A stretch of 64,000 bases of DNA, from NCBI GenBank assembly GCA_036429605.1, contig CM071591.1, positions 2,914,001 to 2,978,000 of the forward strand, given 5' to 3'. The translations under genes were made by a program, and so were the position numbers. This DNA is from Cladobotryum mycophilum (lineage: Eukaryota; Ascomycota; Sordariomycetes; Hypocreales; Hypocreaceae). The notes under the pieces are model-generated. The model ran no database searches. It was not told where the DNA came from and saw nothing but the letters and a program-made list of their open reading frames with translations. This document shows positions 43,050 through 56,200 of the stretch, piece by piece. Position 1 is the first letter of the stretch; the number at the start of each line of letters is the position of its first letter.

Positions 43050-46000
43050 CTACATCATGTCCTTGCTCATCTCATAAGACCAGCCTCCGTCTCGTCTCAT
43101 CTTGTCACGAGCAGCCATGTCCTTCCTGATATCATCCTCTGTGAGACGATCCAGTCCACTCCAATTGGCACTAGAAGTCCTTTGGCGGAACTTATGCCAC
43201 TTGTCTTTGCTCTTATTAAAGACTTCTTCCATATTGAGCGGTCCTGGTTGACCGAAAATTTGCGTCGGGTCCATCGTTTCCTGTCGCATGAGGGCCCTTC
43301 GGAGATCAGGAGAGTCAGCCCACGCTGCAACAGTCATCCCTTGCGTCTCGTCGTCCTCATCCTCGTCATCTGTCTGGATCTCAGGAAGCTCAATCGTTTC
43401 ACCGTTCTGGAACCGTGGTGAGGATCTTGTAGCCTTCTTCACAGTAGACTTGGCACCATTATATGTTCCAGGCCGGGCTGGTGTCTTGAAAGATGATCCA
43501 GCACCATTCGAATTAGGTGCAAATGGAATAGGACCCTTTGAGATCTGGGCCATATCCAGAGGATGAGACGCCTTCATATGGCTATTATGCTGAGCTGTAA
43601 CTGTAGCCTTGAATAAGTCTCGTGTCGCGCTGTGGGGCGCATTGCCGTATCCATTCTGGAAAACAGATTTAGGTTGCAAATCCTATACCTTGTTAGCTTT
43701 ATTATATACTATAGACTTCATGTCGATGTACGTTACCTTCTTAAAACCGCCCGATGGTCGAACAGGCGGACCCTTGATGTTAGGTGGTTGGGCAGCATCA
43801 AGGTCGTCGAAGGCGTCACTAGTTCTGCGTCGTTTGGCGTCCTTGGCTTGGTATGATGGCCCGCCTCGAGATGGGGGACGCTTGCCTGGGCCTTCGTCGC
43901 CAGTATCTGGACCAAAGGCACGTTTTGCGCCAGTCTTGGCAGCTGCACTGACTGACATGCCGGGCGCCACACGCGATGGAGGTCGAGCTGGCTGGCTGTC
44001 AGTTTTTTGCTGAAGCAAAGTGGCATCAGGCGGACCATTTGGTTGCGACCGCACAGCAGGAGGTGGTGCCCGAGTCTGCTTGGCCTTCTCAAGCGCAGCT
44101 TGTCTATGAGCATTCTTCTTCTCCTCATCCAAGCGACGCTGCTCTTCCTGTACTGCCGCTCGCTTCTTGTCCATCTCGGCTTTGGCCTCGCGACGTCGCT
44201 GTGCCTCTCTTTCTTCTTGTTCCTTTTTCTTAGCGGTCAACTCCAGCCCCTTGGCCCGCCCTACAGATGCCAAAGCTTTCAAGTTTTGCGTCGAAGGTTT
44301 TGTCTGTAGAGTTGCTTTGCTAGCTTTGGTAGACATTTGGGAGGTTGACAACCCAGTAACTTCGTGGGACGCGGTAGATATTCTATTTCCAGCGGGATGA
44401 TACTGGGAAGTTTGTGAGCTTGTATTTACCCTGATCACAGTAGGGGCTTGTTTGGCCTTGATGGATATCTCCTTGGTTGGCTTCACGGGACGTTTGCTCT
44501 CCTTAGCCCGCGCCGGTTGACTAGGGCCGGCCGATTTGTTTGCAGAGGCAGCTTGTGCCGCAGGCAGGGCATCACCCACTTCAGCGTCTCTGTCGGCTTG
44601 TTTCGATTCTCCGTCGTCTACGACTCTCGTCTTCTTCGGACTATCCCTCATGGGATTTGGTGTCTCTTTCACTGCGGGTCGTTCGAATTGCGTCTTGGAT
44701 ACAATCTGCTTCTCCATAGCTGCAATTTTCTCCTGTTCTTTGCTAAAGACGCGAGCTTTCTCGCGTTCCTCTTCACGCACCCTATCAAGCTTATCCATCT
44801 GGTCGGCCATGTGTTGGGCCTCCTTCTCACGGCGCTTCTCCTCTTTCTCTCGTTCTGTTGAAGCCCTAGTACGGCGAGCGACTGGCTTCGTGGGACTAGG
44901 TGCTTCTTCCATAGATCTAGTATCGGAGCCGTGTGAAAAAGAATAAGGCCTCGAAATAAGCGATTCTGTGGATGGTGCAAGATGGAACGCCAAACGTGAA
45001 GGAGAAGGTGACAGCATAGATTTCCCCTCAGCGCTAATCGCAGCACTGCTAGCAAGTAGGCCCCTAGAGCTCTTGAGGATAGATGACAGCTTGTTCTTGA
45101 CTTGCTTAAGGGGGCTATCTCGGAAGCTTCGAGATGGGGACTTCGAAGGAGTGTCAGACAAATGTGATTCTGAAATAGTCAGATTGGGATATGTCACAGA
45201 TGTAGTTTTGGTCAAGGCAAGATTGTCACTACTTAGCAACAGGGAGCTTGTCGGCATAGTTGCGACGGATGAAGATTTCCCGTGTCCGAGCAGGTTGTGA
45301 AATCCTTTCATAGCGGCAGGTGCCCTCTGAGGAGAAACACCACGGCCGTCTTGACGAGTCTTTGGGATAGTAAACTCAGATTGGCCAATGGTGTCCTTGC
45401 TGTGAATGCCCTCCATGATGTCAGCTGTGAAGCTTTTAGACAAAGCAGGTCTAGATTCCTGTACTTCTTCCACTGTCTTTGGTGGATCGATCCAATCGTC
45501 ATCATCTTCAGGGAAAGCTCCCGGTGTTGTTGTCGTTGCAACGGGTTCCTTTTGAGGGGACGACTTCGGAGTAGCCGTATTGTGCTGTGTTGTCGGAACG
45601 GGGGCAGGCTTAGTCTGTCCGCCGCTGCTTTGCGACTTGCCAAGCATCGTAATCTGATCTTGTAGCCTCTGGGTATACGTCTTGGTATGATTGAGAGGCT
45701 GCTTCTCTGATTCTTCTGCCAGTATTTCCTCTGCATCCATCATATCTTGATCATCATCATATAGGGAATCATGCTTCGCAAGATTGCCTAGGCTCTTCCC
45801 ACCAGTAGCACGTTGATAATAACTCGTCCTGTTGTTGCCATTGTCCAGACAGCTCGTTCTTGATGTTCTACCGCCATTGCTCTTGCCTGCTGCAAGTGGC
45901 TCCCTCGCGGGAAGTGAAGCAAAGTTCAAGCTACTCTTCCGACCTAGGGGTCTAATGGGGCTTGATGCTTCAGAAGGTGATCGCATCTCGTCCGAGTTCT

Positions 46001-46892
46001 CGTCGACTTGCATATTCAGTGTGGGCGAATGTAGCGGAGTATACGATTCGACATAATCGTCAACATCATTCTCTTCTTCGTCAGACTCTCCTGATGATTC
46101 TTCGTCATGAGCCTGTGAGCTGGTAGCAAAAGCGCGTGCTACTTGATCTTGGTTTGCGACCTGGATAGTTCTTTCAGGTGATTCTCTAGCGACAGATCTC
46201 GATGGGCTGAGCCTCAGGGGTGTAGATGTCGATAAAGCCGGCGGGTCATATGCAATTCGGGGTGTCTTCTCTGGGTCTGGGTGTCCATATCCGTCCATAG
46301 CGTTATTATCCTGGCTCCCATAATAACCAGAGTCCTGCGGTGCGTGAATTGGTTCATGGGCTTTGGGTGAGAAAATGGCAACTCGTCTGGGAGATGCGGG
46401 TTTAATGCCAAGGGGTGACGGTCTTGACAAGGCGTGAAGCTGAGGCGATTTGAAGCGGTTAACTTGGGAAGACGGCTGAGCTTTAGGCCCATTGGGGGTT
46501 GCTGTGAAGACATCGGATAGAGGCTATTAAAAGTTAGCATGTCGTGAGAGAATCGCGTATGCTTATTTCTGCTCACCATCCGTGACTCCTGTGGGTTTTG
46601 CTTGCGTATTGTTCCTGGTGTTTTACTACGAAGCTTTCCTGGCGTCTTGAACGTTTCAGCGAAATTGCTAGAATACCGTTAGCATACGAGCAAGCTAAAA
46701 TTCCCGAAACGCGTACATTTCATTCTCGTTGAAGATGCTGGCCATGTGTTCGTTGAGCCATTCTAGCTCATTGCGCGCGGAGTACGAGAACTCGTCCACT
46801 TCCTGGTCTACTATCTGGAGAGAGGATGATCGTTCTTCGGCGATCCATGCCGCAGACCCGACCTGCAGGCGCGGCCCTCTCATGGCTGCCAT
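43050..46892 (-). CDS. INCENP: INCENP / Sli15-type inner centromere protein (chromosomal passenger complex scaffold)
   Basis: Four exons, 46892-46717, 46667-46577, 46523-43737 and 43682-43050, encode 1228 residues. Introns are 49, 53 and 54 nt. The start is the ATG giving MAAMRGPRLQVGSAAW (46892); upstream codons are only TTG. The N-terminal helix (FSYSARNELEWLNEHMA) corresponds to the part of INCENP that binds Survivin/Bir1 and Borealin. The middle is long, disordered and rich in Ser-Pro/Thr-Pro sites (likely Cdk targets). At about 720-1000 comes a charged Lys/Glu/Arg stretch with predicted single alpha-helix or coiled-coil character (EEKRREKEAQHMADQMDKL; EREAQRRREAKAEMDKKR). The C-terminal IN-box (MTVAAWADSPDLRRALMRQ, about residue 1134) binds and activates Aurora/Ipl1 kinase. 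It acts at centromeres and the anaphase spindle. It is divergent from SMC2. Confidence 0.9.
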
Positions 46893-47439
46893 TGTCGCTC
46901 GCGTCGTTGGCACGTCGGAGGGCAATCGTGCCTTGTGGGTTGTGCGTCAATTACAGTATATCGAGTTTCGAGTGCTCAGGTTCGATTTTTGAAGATTGCG
47001 GGAGTTGAAAGCACGTTAAAGTCATGTGCTGAACTCGAATTGTGGTTTGCTGGTGTGCGTGTGTGTGTGCAGCTGTACCTGTTGCTGATGATGAGTTGTG
47101 GCAGATCGATCAAGTGCACAAGTTATTTGAGTCGCAATGTTTTGATTAATTCCGGATTAGGTTAGTGTGTCATCTCCCCACTTTACGCCCTGGCGCAAAC
47201 GTCGCGTCTTCGATCTGTGGCGTACAGACTCTCAGAGTACCTAATACTATGTCCCTAATATCACGTGAAGATAAGACCCTTATCAGATACCAAACACGGC
47301 GGCTTTCAGGTAGGTCAAGTTGTTTACTTCAGATCGCGTTGGTGGGCTTTGTATGCATGGGGTTTGTGCAGAATCGAGTCCATACTAAGCTGAGCAAACA
47401 TCCAAGCATCTACACTACAACCACATTAATGCTGTCACT
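46893..47439. promoter_or_regulatory. Shared divergent promoter of INCENP and SMC2
   Basis: 547 bp lie between the two start codons, with no ORF of interest. It holds a TCACGTGA octamer (47261-47268), AGATAAG (47269-47275) and CTTATC (47279-47284), a TGTGTGTGTG run near 47059-47069, and CACA-rich sequence near the SMC2 start. Both genes are mitotic, which fits coordinated expression, but regulation is inferred. Confidence 0.55.
47261..47284. promoter_or_regulatory. CDEI/Cbf1-like E-box palindrome with flanking GATA motifs
   Basis: TCACGTGA, preceded by A, matches the RTCACRTG consensus of Cbf1/bHLH factors. AGATAAG and CTTATC follow within 16 nt, matching HGATAR in opposite orientations. Function is inferred from motif match only. 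Confidence 0.4.
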
Positions 47440-50400
47440 ATGAGGGTTATCGAAGTAATCATTGACGTATGCGATCCTACTTTTTCCCATCATCAGGCAT
47501 TTTACTTAGACTCGTCTACAGGGCTTCAAGTCGTACGCTGTGCGGACAGTGATATCGGGATGGTAAGTTGAACCCCTCGGTGAGGCTATTCAACGCAACT
47601 GACGAGTGCAGGGACGAGAGCTTCAATTCCATCACCGGCCTCAACGGCAGCGGCAAATCAAACATCCTCGATTCGATATGTTTCGTCCTCGGTATTACCA
47701 ACATGTCCACGGTTCGAGCGCAAAACCTCCAGGTACGAAAGTTTGGATGCTGGCTTCTATATGGGTAGTGGGGTAACGGTGAAATGCAGGACCTCATCTA
47801 TAAGCGCGGCCAAGCTGGTGTCACCAAAGCCAGCGTCACAATCGTCTTCGATAATAGAGACAAGAAGAAATCGCCAATAGGTTTCGAGGAATATGCTACC
47901 ATCAGCGTCACTCGCCAGATTGTATTGGGGGGCACCTCCAAGTACCTAATCAATGGCCATCGTGCGCAACAACAGACTGTGCAGAATCTCTTTCAGTCAG
48001 TGCAGCTGAATATCAACAACCCCAATTTCCTCATCATGCAGGGAAGGATCACCAAGGTGCTAAACATGAAGGCTGTGGAGATCCTGGCCATGATTGAAGA
48101 GGCTGCGGGTACCAGAATGTTCGAGGACCGACGAGACAAGGCCTTGAAGACTATGGCCAAGAAGGAGTTGAAACTACAAGAGCTGAGTGAATTGTTGAAG
48201 GACGAAATCGAGCCCAAACTAGAAAAACTTCGCACGGAAAAGCGAGCGTTCTTAGATTTCCAGCAAACACAAAACGACTTGGAGAGGCTCTCGAGAATCG
48301 TAGTAGCATACGATTACACAAAGTGTCACGAAAAGCTTAAACAGTCTGCTGCAGATCTTGAAAGCAAAAAGCAACGACAACGGGCACTAGAAGACTCGGC
48401 CGATCGTTTCCGTAGCGAACTATCTCATCTGGAAGAGGATGTCAAAAGAGTACGGTCGCAAAGGGACAAGGAGCTCAAAAAAGGTGGCAAAGCCCAAGCA
48501 CTTGAGGATGCCGTCAAGAAGCATGCTAACGAGCTGGTGCGACTTGCAACTGTTATGGACCTGAAAACGTCGAGTTTAGGAGAAGAAAAAGAAAAGAAAG
48601 CAGCTGTTGAGAAGAATGTGGTGGAATTGGAATCTACCCTGAAAGACAAAACAACCACATTTGACAAGGTCAAAGCAAAATACGAAGCCGCCAAGGACGA
48701 TCTCGCGAAACAAAGCAAGGAGGTGGAATCCAAAGAAGAATTGCTACAAACCCTTCAGACAGGTGTTGCTTCAAGGGAAGGCCAAGAAAATGGTTACCAA
48801 GGCCAACTACAGGAGGCGAAGAATCGTGCCACCGCTGCTACCACGACCCAGGAGCAAGCAAAGATCAAGATTTCCCATTTGCAGAGTCGATTGAAGGAAG
48901 AAGAGCCTCGAGCGAAGAAAGCAAAGGAGCAGAATGCTGGACTCTTGCATGAACTTGAAGGTTTAAATCATCAAGCGCAACGCTTGGAGAAAGAGCTGGG
49001 CAAACTCGGATTCGAACCCGGACAAGAGGAAGCAATGTACAAGGAGGAATCAACGCTACAACAGACTGTTCGGGACTTGCGACAAGACTCTGACAAGCTG
49101 AAGCGGCAGGTCGCGAACATTGAGTTCAACTACTCAGACCCCGTACCAAACTTTGACCGCACCAAAGTCAAAGGTTTGGTTGCTCAGCTTTTTGCAATTG
49201 ATAAAGAGCAGACTAGAGCAGGCACTGCCTTGGAAATATGTGCTGGCGGAAGATTATACAATGTTGTTGTTGACTCGGAGGTTACTGGAACACAGCTGCT
49301 TCAGAGAGGTAAACTGAGGAAGCGTGTGACAATCATACCCCTGAACAAAATCGCTGCATTCAGAGCTTCAGCCCAAATCATTGCTACGGCGCAGAAAATT
49401 GCTCCTGGCAAGGTCGACCTTGCTTTGTCATTGGTTGGCTATGATGATGAGGTAGCCGCCGCGATGGAATATGTATTTGGCAACACATTGGTCTGTGCAG
49501 ACGCAGAGACAGCCAAGAGAGTTACGTTTGATCCCAACGTGAGAATGAGGAGTATCACGCTGGAGGGAGACGCGTATGACCCTTCTGGCACACTCTCAGG
49601 TGGCAGCGCACCAAACTCCAGCGGTGTGCTCATAACGCTGCAGAAGCTAAACACTCTGACACGACAGTTGAACGAGGCAGAACAGACACTGAAGGGTCTT
49701 CAAGTAAAAATTGCTAAAGAGAAATCTAAGCTAGATCTTGCCAGCCGGATCAAGCAGGACTTGGACTTGAAGAAACACGAGATTAAGCTCGCCGAAGATC
49801 AAATCAGTGGAAACTCTTCATCCTCAATCATTCAGGAGGTTGAAAACATGAAGACTACTATCTCCGAGTTACAGGAAGCCATTTCTGACTCCAAGACGCG
49901 CCAGGCTGAAGCCAACGCAGATATTAAGAGGATTGAAAAGGATATGAAGGACTTTGACAACAACAAGGATGCCAAGCTGGTGGAACTTCAAAAGAGTCTC
50001 GACAAGCTACGTGGAACTCTAGAGAAGAACACGGCAGCATTGAAGACCCGTCAAAAGGAGCTACAAGGGGCGCAATTAGACCTGGAACAGGTTGGCAGCG
50101 ATCTATCAGCTGCCCGTGAGCAACTACAGGAGGCAGAAGTCGGTAACAAGGGGCAGCAACAAGACATTGAGGATCTTGTCAAACAACAAGTCAAGCTGAA
50201 GGAAACACACGATGCTGTTCAGGCTGAACTCGATGGAGAACGTGCCAAGCTTCATCTTTTCGACGATGAGCTTCGAGCTCTGGAAGACGCCGTGCGCAAA
50301 AAGAATGCTCTCATGGCTGAAGAGGGTCTAGAAATGCAGAAACTAGGTCATCAAGTCGAGAGATTTCACAAGGAGCAGCAAGCTGCGGCAGACAATGTTT

Positions 50401-51195
50401 CTCGACTAGAGGCCGACTACGATTGGATTCACGACGAGAAGGATAACTTTGGCCGCAGCGGAACACCTTACGACTTCCAGCGTCAGAACATTGCCGAATG
50501 CAAATCAACACTGCGCAACTTGACCGAGCGGTTCCAGGGGATGAAGAAGAAGATCAACCCCAAGGTTATGAACATGATTGACAGCGTTGAGAAGAAGGAG
50601 GTTTCATTGAAGCACATGATCAAGACGGTCATCCGAGACAAGCGGAAGATTGAAGAGACCATTGTCAGCTTGGACGAGTACAAGAAGAAGGCTCTACAGG
50701 AAACTTGGCAAAAGGTGAATGCGGATTTTGGTCAGATCTTTTCTGAGCTTCTTCCGGGAGGCAGCTTCGCGAAACTTGATCCGCCCGAGGGCAAGACAAT
50801 TAGCGACGGTCTAGAAGTCAAGGTCTGTCTGGGCAAGGTATGGAAGCAGAGCTTGACGGAATTAAGTGGTGGTCAGAGGTATGCGATGCAGGTAATCATG
50901 TCAATACGAGCAATAACTAACATTCTATAGATCACTTGTCGCTTTATCCCTCATCATGGCCCTGCTACAATTCAAGCCCGCGCCCATGTACATCTTGGAC
51001 GAGGTGGACGCCGCCCTAGATCTTTCTCACACCCAAAACATTGGACGGCTTATCAAGACACGTTTCAAGGGATCACAGTTTATCGTTGTCAGTCTCAAGG
51101 ATGGCATGTTCCAAAACGCCAACCGCATCTTCCGAACGCGCTTTAGCGAAGGAACCAGTATGGTGCAGGCACTCACACCGGCCGATATGAAGTGA
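47440..51195 (+). CDS. SMC2: Condensin subunit SMC2
   Basis: Five exons, 47440-47466, 47522-47562, 47612-47732, 47790-50878 and 50931-51195, encode 1180 residues, the usual SMC2 length. The first exon is only nine codons (MRVIEVIID), joined to GFKSYAVRTVISGWDESFN. The Walker A site is GLNGSGKSN (about residues 31-40). Two long coiled coils flank the hinge (about 515-680, with KGLVAQLFAI, ALEICAGGRLYNVVVDSE and TLSGGSAPNSSG). The ABC signature LSGGQR is at about 1088-1093 and Walker B MYILDEVDAALD at about 1112-1123, split by a 52-nt intron within the signature Arg codon. SMC2 pairs with SMC4 and the kleisin CAP-H to form condensin, which extrudes DNA loops and compacts mitotic chromosomes. 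No key residue is missing. Confidence 0.98.
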
Positions 51196-51493
51196 GCGGT
51201 TTTGTTTTGGGGAGGAGGAAGGGGGGAGGAGGGGGAGGGTTTTCTAATCCATGTTTGTTATGAAGGGATGAAATGGGTATGAACATCACGTTGCACAAAC
51301 AACTTTTTATTGGGCATGGGGCTGGGGGAGCGTCGGCGGCTTTTAACGTCTCGGTTGCAATGTAATGAATATGACTGGGGATATGAATCAGGGTTTGAAT
51401 GATACCAAATCTCATTTTTGGGGGCCAAAGTTCTTTTTTCTTCTTCTTCTTGTCCTTTGTTTCCTCTCTTCTCTTCCCTTTTTTGTGCCCTCT
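51196..51493. other. Compact convergent intergenic region
   Basis: Under 300 bp separate the stop codons of SMC2 (+) and the MOSC gene (-). It has a GGAGGGGGAGGG tract near 51211-51240 and a TTCTTC tract near 51430-51450. No gene is seen. Confidence 0.5.
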
Positions 51494-53247
51494 TCACAAC
51501 GCGAAATGGGGTCCTCGCTGCAAGACATTGATCTCCATGCCCACTTCAAGGTGTGCCTGGAGCCGGTCTGGACCCTCGGCCCCGGCAAACAGGGGACAAA
51601 GCTGCATGCCAAAGCATCCCTTTCTGGGCGCCCCCTCGTCAATGTCGCGATATTTTCTGAGCGCATTATCGGGCTCCACTCTGTGACGGATCCCCGTGGC
51701 TGGATCGACATTTGGCAATTTACACCTGACAAGGAGCGATAAAAAACAAATGTTTAGCAAACGTGGTTTTTTTGCGTCATCGATTGGTTTGTGGTGGTAT
51801 TTAGGATCGGGTAAAAGGAACCGTATAAGGGTATGGGTATGGGTAGGGGTGTAAAGGGTGTAGAGGGGACAAGGGGGAGGCAAAGCTGAAAAGACGGAAA
51901 AACTGTACCTGACTGTGCGGCAGGAAACGTCAAAATTGATAACCTCTTGTCCGCGGCGGTTGCTTGTTGGCTTGGCTTGGATGGAGCGCCAGTCATCCTC
52001 GTCGTATTCTCGCAGACCAGAGACTGTCTTGGCATTAGACAAGAAGTGATAACTCAATCCATCATCATTTTTTTTGGTGTATGTGTGTGCGTGTTTGTCT
52101 GTTCTGGAGCAAATAAAAAAAAACAAGAAAAAGAAAAAGGACTAACCGATAATATTCGGGCGGAATCTCCGCGCGTCCAGGAAGTCAATGGTCTCATCTT
52201 TCTGGATATTGGACTCCAGAGCGCGTACGCTTGTCAGGTTGAGTAGATGCAGAGGATACTACGAAATAGATGTCAGCGATAGGGCGCGAGTAACGTTTCT
52301 AGGAAGTGGGTATTTTTTACCCCATCTTGAAAGTCCACTACTGGCTGGAAGCCAACGATTTCCTTCCGTGGAGCGTTCTTGAAGACTTCCCGTCTCTTTG
52401 CGGGGTCCATCCTGAAGAGCGATATTGGACCCTTGGCTTCAAGATAGGTGGCAAGTTCGGGCGGCACCTCTGGCCCCATGTTGAGCGCATACACTGCCTT
52501 GCCAAAGAACTGGATATCCTCGTAGTGGTAACCTCTGGCTTTGATCTCCTCCTGAGATGGGAATTCGATGGGGAGCATAAACTCCTTTTCTGGGACGCCA
52601 CCAAGCCCCCGACTCAGCTTGGCCGCTATCAACTGTAGAAAGCCTCGAATACCCGCGTCTTTCCAAGGGAACCTCACCACGAGGAAGCCATCTTCTGTCT
52701 TTCCCAGCAGTCTGCTAAACTTTGTCTCGTCTGGCAGCCACAAGTCGACTTGGACGTTGGCCAAAAGTGAAAGCTGTCTCAATGTAGCAATCTCCCATTT
52801 CGGACGCTTCTCCTGTTCCGGGTCGTTGGCAGCCGCACCGGTTGGCCTTGGTCTAAGCCTCGCAAATGTGTACAGCCGGTCAAACTCGAGGCCCTTAGGC
52901 AGGACCTTGCTGCGCTTGAGCTCAATCCCTCGACATGACTTGACGGGATAGATGTACAGGCTCTGTATCCGGGCAGGTTGGCCCGGCTGAGGATAGTGAA
53001 TCTCTGATATCTGAGTACGGAGATTGCTTTCCGGAAGGGGTACGCCAAGCTTTGCGTGAGTTTGCCGCAGGGCATCACTTCGTTCCACGGGTATAGGTGG
53101 AAACAAGATGAATATGGGAACAAAGAATACGACTAATGTGATGACCAGTAGGATGACGGCAGATGTGTCGAGCAGGGTAACGGCTTCGAAAACCGATGTC
53201 ATTGCACTTGACATCAGATTCTCAGCCAGAGTCTGATTGTCGTCCAT
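51494..53247 (-). CDS. Membrane-anchored MOSC-domain protein (molybdenum cofactor-binding, mARC-like)
   Basis: Four exons, 53247-52321, 52258-52147, 52023-51909 and 51725-51494, encode 461 residues. Introns are 62, 123 and 183 nt, all GT-AG and phase-consistent. The start is the ATG for MDDNQTLAENLM; the longer frame begins only at a GTG. A hydrophobic helix (AVILLVITLVVFFVPIFILF, about residues 32-52) anchors the protein. The MOSC N-terminal barrel follows (IQSLYIYPVKSCRGIELKR; GLEFDRLYTFA), then the MOSC domain (YPLHLLNLTSVRALE, DARRFRPNIIVSG). The segment RTVRCKLPNVDPATG contains the expected Mo-cofactor-ligating Cys (about 386). The C-terminal FGMQLCPL resembles mARC proteins, which reduce N-hydroxylated compounds with cytochrome b5. 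An outer mitochondrial or ER membrane location is plausible. A plus-strand frame over the last exon is a shadow. Confidence 0.9.
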
Positions 53248-56200
53248 CGAACGGCATGCAGTAAGTAGTTTAAGGGTATTCCTCAAGCACACAATAGCTC
53301 ATGCATAAGCTTGTCCTTGGGTCCAATAATGAGCTTCTTTTGGCCGATAGATTGTATAGGATGGCAACCTAGTTGTAACAAATACATTGCCTCTCCCTCT
53401 TCCAGGTAGTTGAAAGTCGAATCTTCATTTTGCACCAAGTGTCTTTGATTACGTGATCAAGCGCAGATGTTTGAAGGACCGAAGTGCCTCAAGGCACTCT
53501 ATTCCGTATGCTATATCAGTTTGACATCGGAGAATTGATAGCTCAAATGATTTCTCTTACAAATAGACAAGGGTTTCCATCCAAATGCCCTGTACAGGGC
53601 AAATTCCTCGCATATTTTGACAGCGTTAGATCGCCGAGTAAACCCTGAATGCATGGAGCGGAGTTGTGACGGTACAGGGTAGGCGAACTAAATGTTTGCC
53701 GAACTCGGCCGTTCTTCCGGTCAGCCGCATATTACTCCTTGGAGATATTTGTATCTGAACTTTCACCATCCTGGTCTAGAATGGCGACGCAAGAATATCA
53801 TGTGAATGACATTAGGTAATATCCGAACAGGTTTCGATTCATACCAACGAACGCGCGATTCAAGCCCCTTGAACCCGTATGTCAAGCCCTTTGATCTGGT
53901 TGGCTGCCGGGCCAAACTCCGTGTTTTGGTTGTTTAGCCTCACATGTGATGGAATCGGATCCCTGCTGTAAGAATTTTTTTGTTAAAAAAAAAAAAGGCC
54001 TTGCTAGACATCCCCTAGCTCACAATTTTTTTCAGGTATTACTCCGTACTCTAAAATTGAAGCGCCAAGGTGGAGAAGGGGTTCAGTAAAGGGGGCAGTA
54101 GGTATTCCAGCTGTTGAAGACCAAGCTTTTCTCTGGTAATGCACACTTGTACAGACACAACGTAGGATTGAGGGGAGCTTCACAAAGCACAACCGGCTTA
54201 TTTCCCTCTTTTCGGGCGCAATCTTTACGGCCGAAAGGCGTATCTGAGATTGTACCCCTGGAATTGTTGCTGCCAAACTGAAACATATTGGTAAAGTCTT
54301 GGTATTCGCTGAACCAAACCAAATTAACTCAATATCTCGAGGTGCACTTTTTCTTTGCCACCCGATGAACCGACTGTAGTGTCGTTCTGGTCTCATATGC
54401 AAGCTTGAAAACCCCTAATCACCTTGGACAAGGTGCACTTTCTGGCCCAAGTCGTAATTTAGTACATCCATAGTATCGGGACGATGGCGATTCGAAGAGG
54501 CACGTGCATTTCGTAGGGACTCGGGAAGAATTCCCCTCCACGCGATAGCAGCGATTTGGGTTCGGTCTGGCTCGGGTCTGGGTTCGGGTTGGGGATGTTG
54601 CACTAGGGAAAAGAGCACACTAACAAACAGTACCCACTGACTTTGAAGGGTGTGCATTGCAGCCGTATCTGTAGGAGATTGTGCTTGTAATACGGACGCA
54701 CGCCTGGGGTAATGAGGAGGTAGCAGAAGACTCCCGCCCAACACTCCAATGGCTTGCAATGGCATATGCCAAATGCCCCAGCCTGGATGCATCGCCGACA
54801 AGATTTGGAATAGCATACTTGTCATAAGGTGCCATTTGACTTACTTGAGAAGCTCGCCCTAAGTGACGGCTGCCAGTCCTTCCGGTATGATGACATATGA
54901 TTCACAAGATCTTGTTGGCTTATTGCAGCAGCGGATGTGGTATGTATGGAGCGGTTAGGATGATGCATGATCCACCATGCCCGTTGGCAAATTGACTGCG
55001 CTACACGGAGTAGACGTACCAATATTACTAGGAGCTCACTGACGTTCGGCACTATCAAAAGCGCGAGGTCTGAAATGCTTTGCTCACCGCGCTAGAGTTG
55101 GCCGCTTTGTGGTAGGGATGCTTCAACGAGCAGCTTGCACTGCCAATAGTATTAGCTTTTCAGGATGCAATCAGGCGGACGGCGGTGCGGGAGGACGGCC
55201 CTTGCCTCAGCCCTCAGGCCAAGGGCCAAGGGCCAGGGTCTCTCGGACACCCAACAACAGTCCGACCTGGAACATGGGGCTCTATACTAGGCACTATTCG
55301 ATGGTAGTAGTGCGTAGTATCTCCTACACGCACAAATCCTGTCCAGCTAGCGTTGGTAAAATCGCCGGCAAGATGAAGAGTTGAAAGAAGTGAATCTTGC
55401 CCCGCTATAAAAGCCTAATGATAGAAGGTTCGAATGACGGCAAAATGATAGGTCAAATCGTTGATTGCTGATTGTGTGTGACACCGCCATGGTGGTTTGG
55501 TTGATGCTGTGTGGACTCCGTAGTCACGGTTAGTGTTATTCTAGCTCCAACCTAACCACCTCGAAGCACAGCACTGTACGAACGAGGAACGTCATGCCAG
55601 ATTTGCCTGGGTGTAATGTTAGGTAATCGAATCAATGCTCGTTGGCAGTAGATGGAGGCGGCGTTGTTTTGGTTGCTTTCTTTTGAGGCGGTGCGTAGAC
55701 ACGACACCGAGGCACATAACATCCTGTAGCTGCTGATCACCCGTTGGTCGGCCCTTCAGAGCTGAGGCGGTTGATCATGTCGCCTCAAATGGAAAAAAGC
55801 GAGTCAGGGTCTTTCCTTCTGTGAGGAGGCACGGTGCTATCCTCAAAACATCCCATACATACACACATGGTGGAACATGCATTCGTGGGAAATCACTAAC
55901 TTGAGCCGGCGTTTGATAGTATGGATTGCGGGTGAACCATATTGCGCTGGGGCCTTTGGGTCCTTGTTGGTGTTTTGAAACTGTACTCCGTGTCTGTCGG
56001 CAATTCATGCTGTCAACTGTTGATCTGATTATATGATTAGTAGTTGTCCCGCTAACTTACTGTGCTGTGCAACGCGGGTGGTGTGGTGGCTTGCACGACC
56101 AACCACCTCAACAGAAACTCATATTTCCACCTGATAGGTACTCTCCATATTTGCATGAAGTGAGGTGGCGCGGGTATTTTTATTCGAAAGAGTCATGATG

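Noticed and set aside
51365..51742. Plus-strand ORF with MGSSLQDIDLHAHFK
   Set aside because: It mirrors the last exon of the MOSC gene, whose minus-strand reading is supported by conserved motifs and splice phases.
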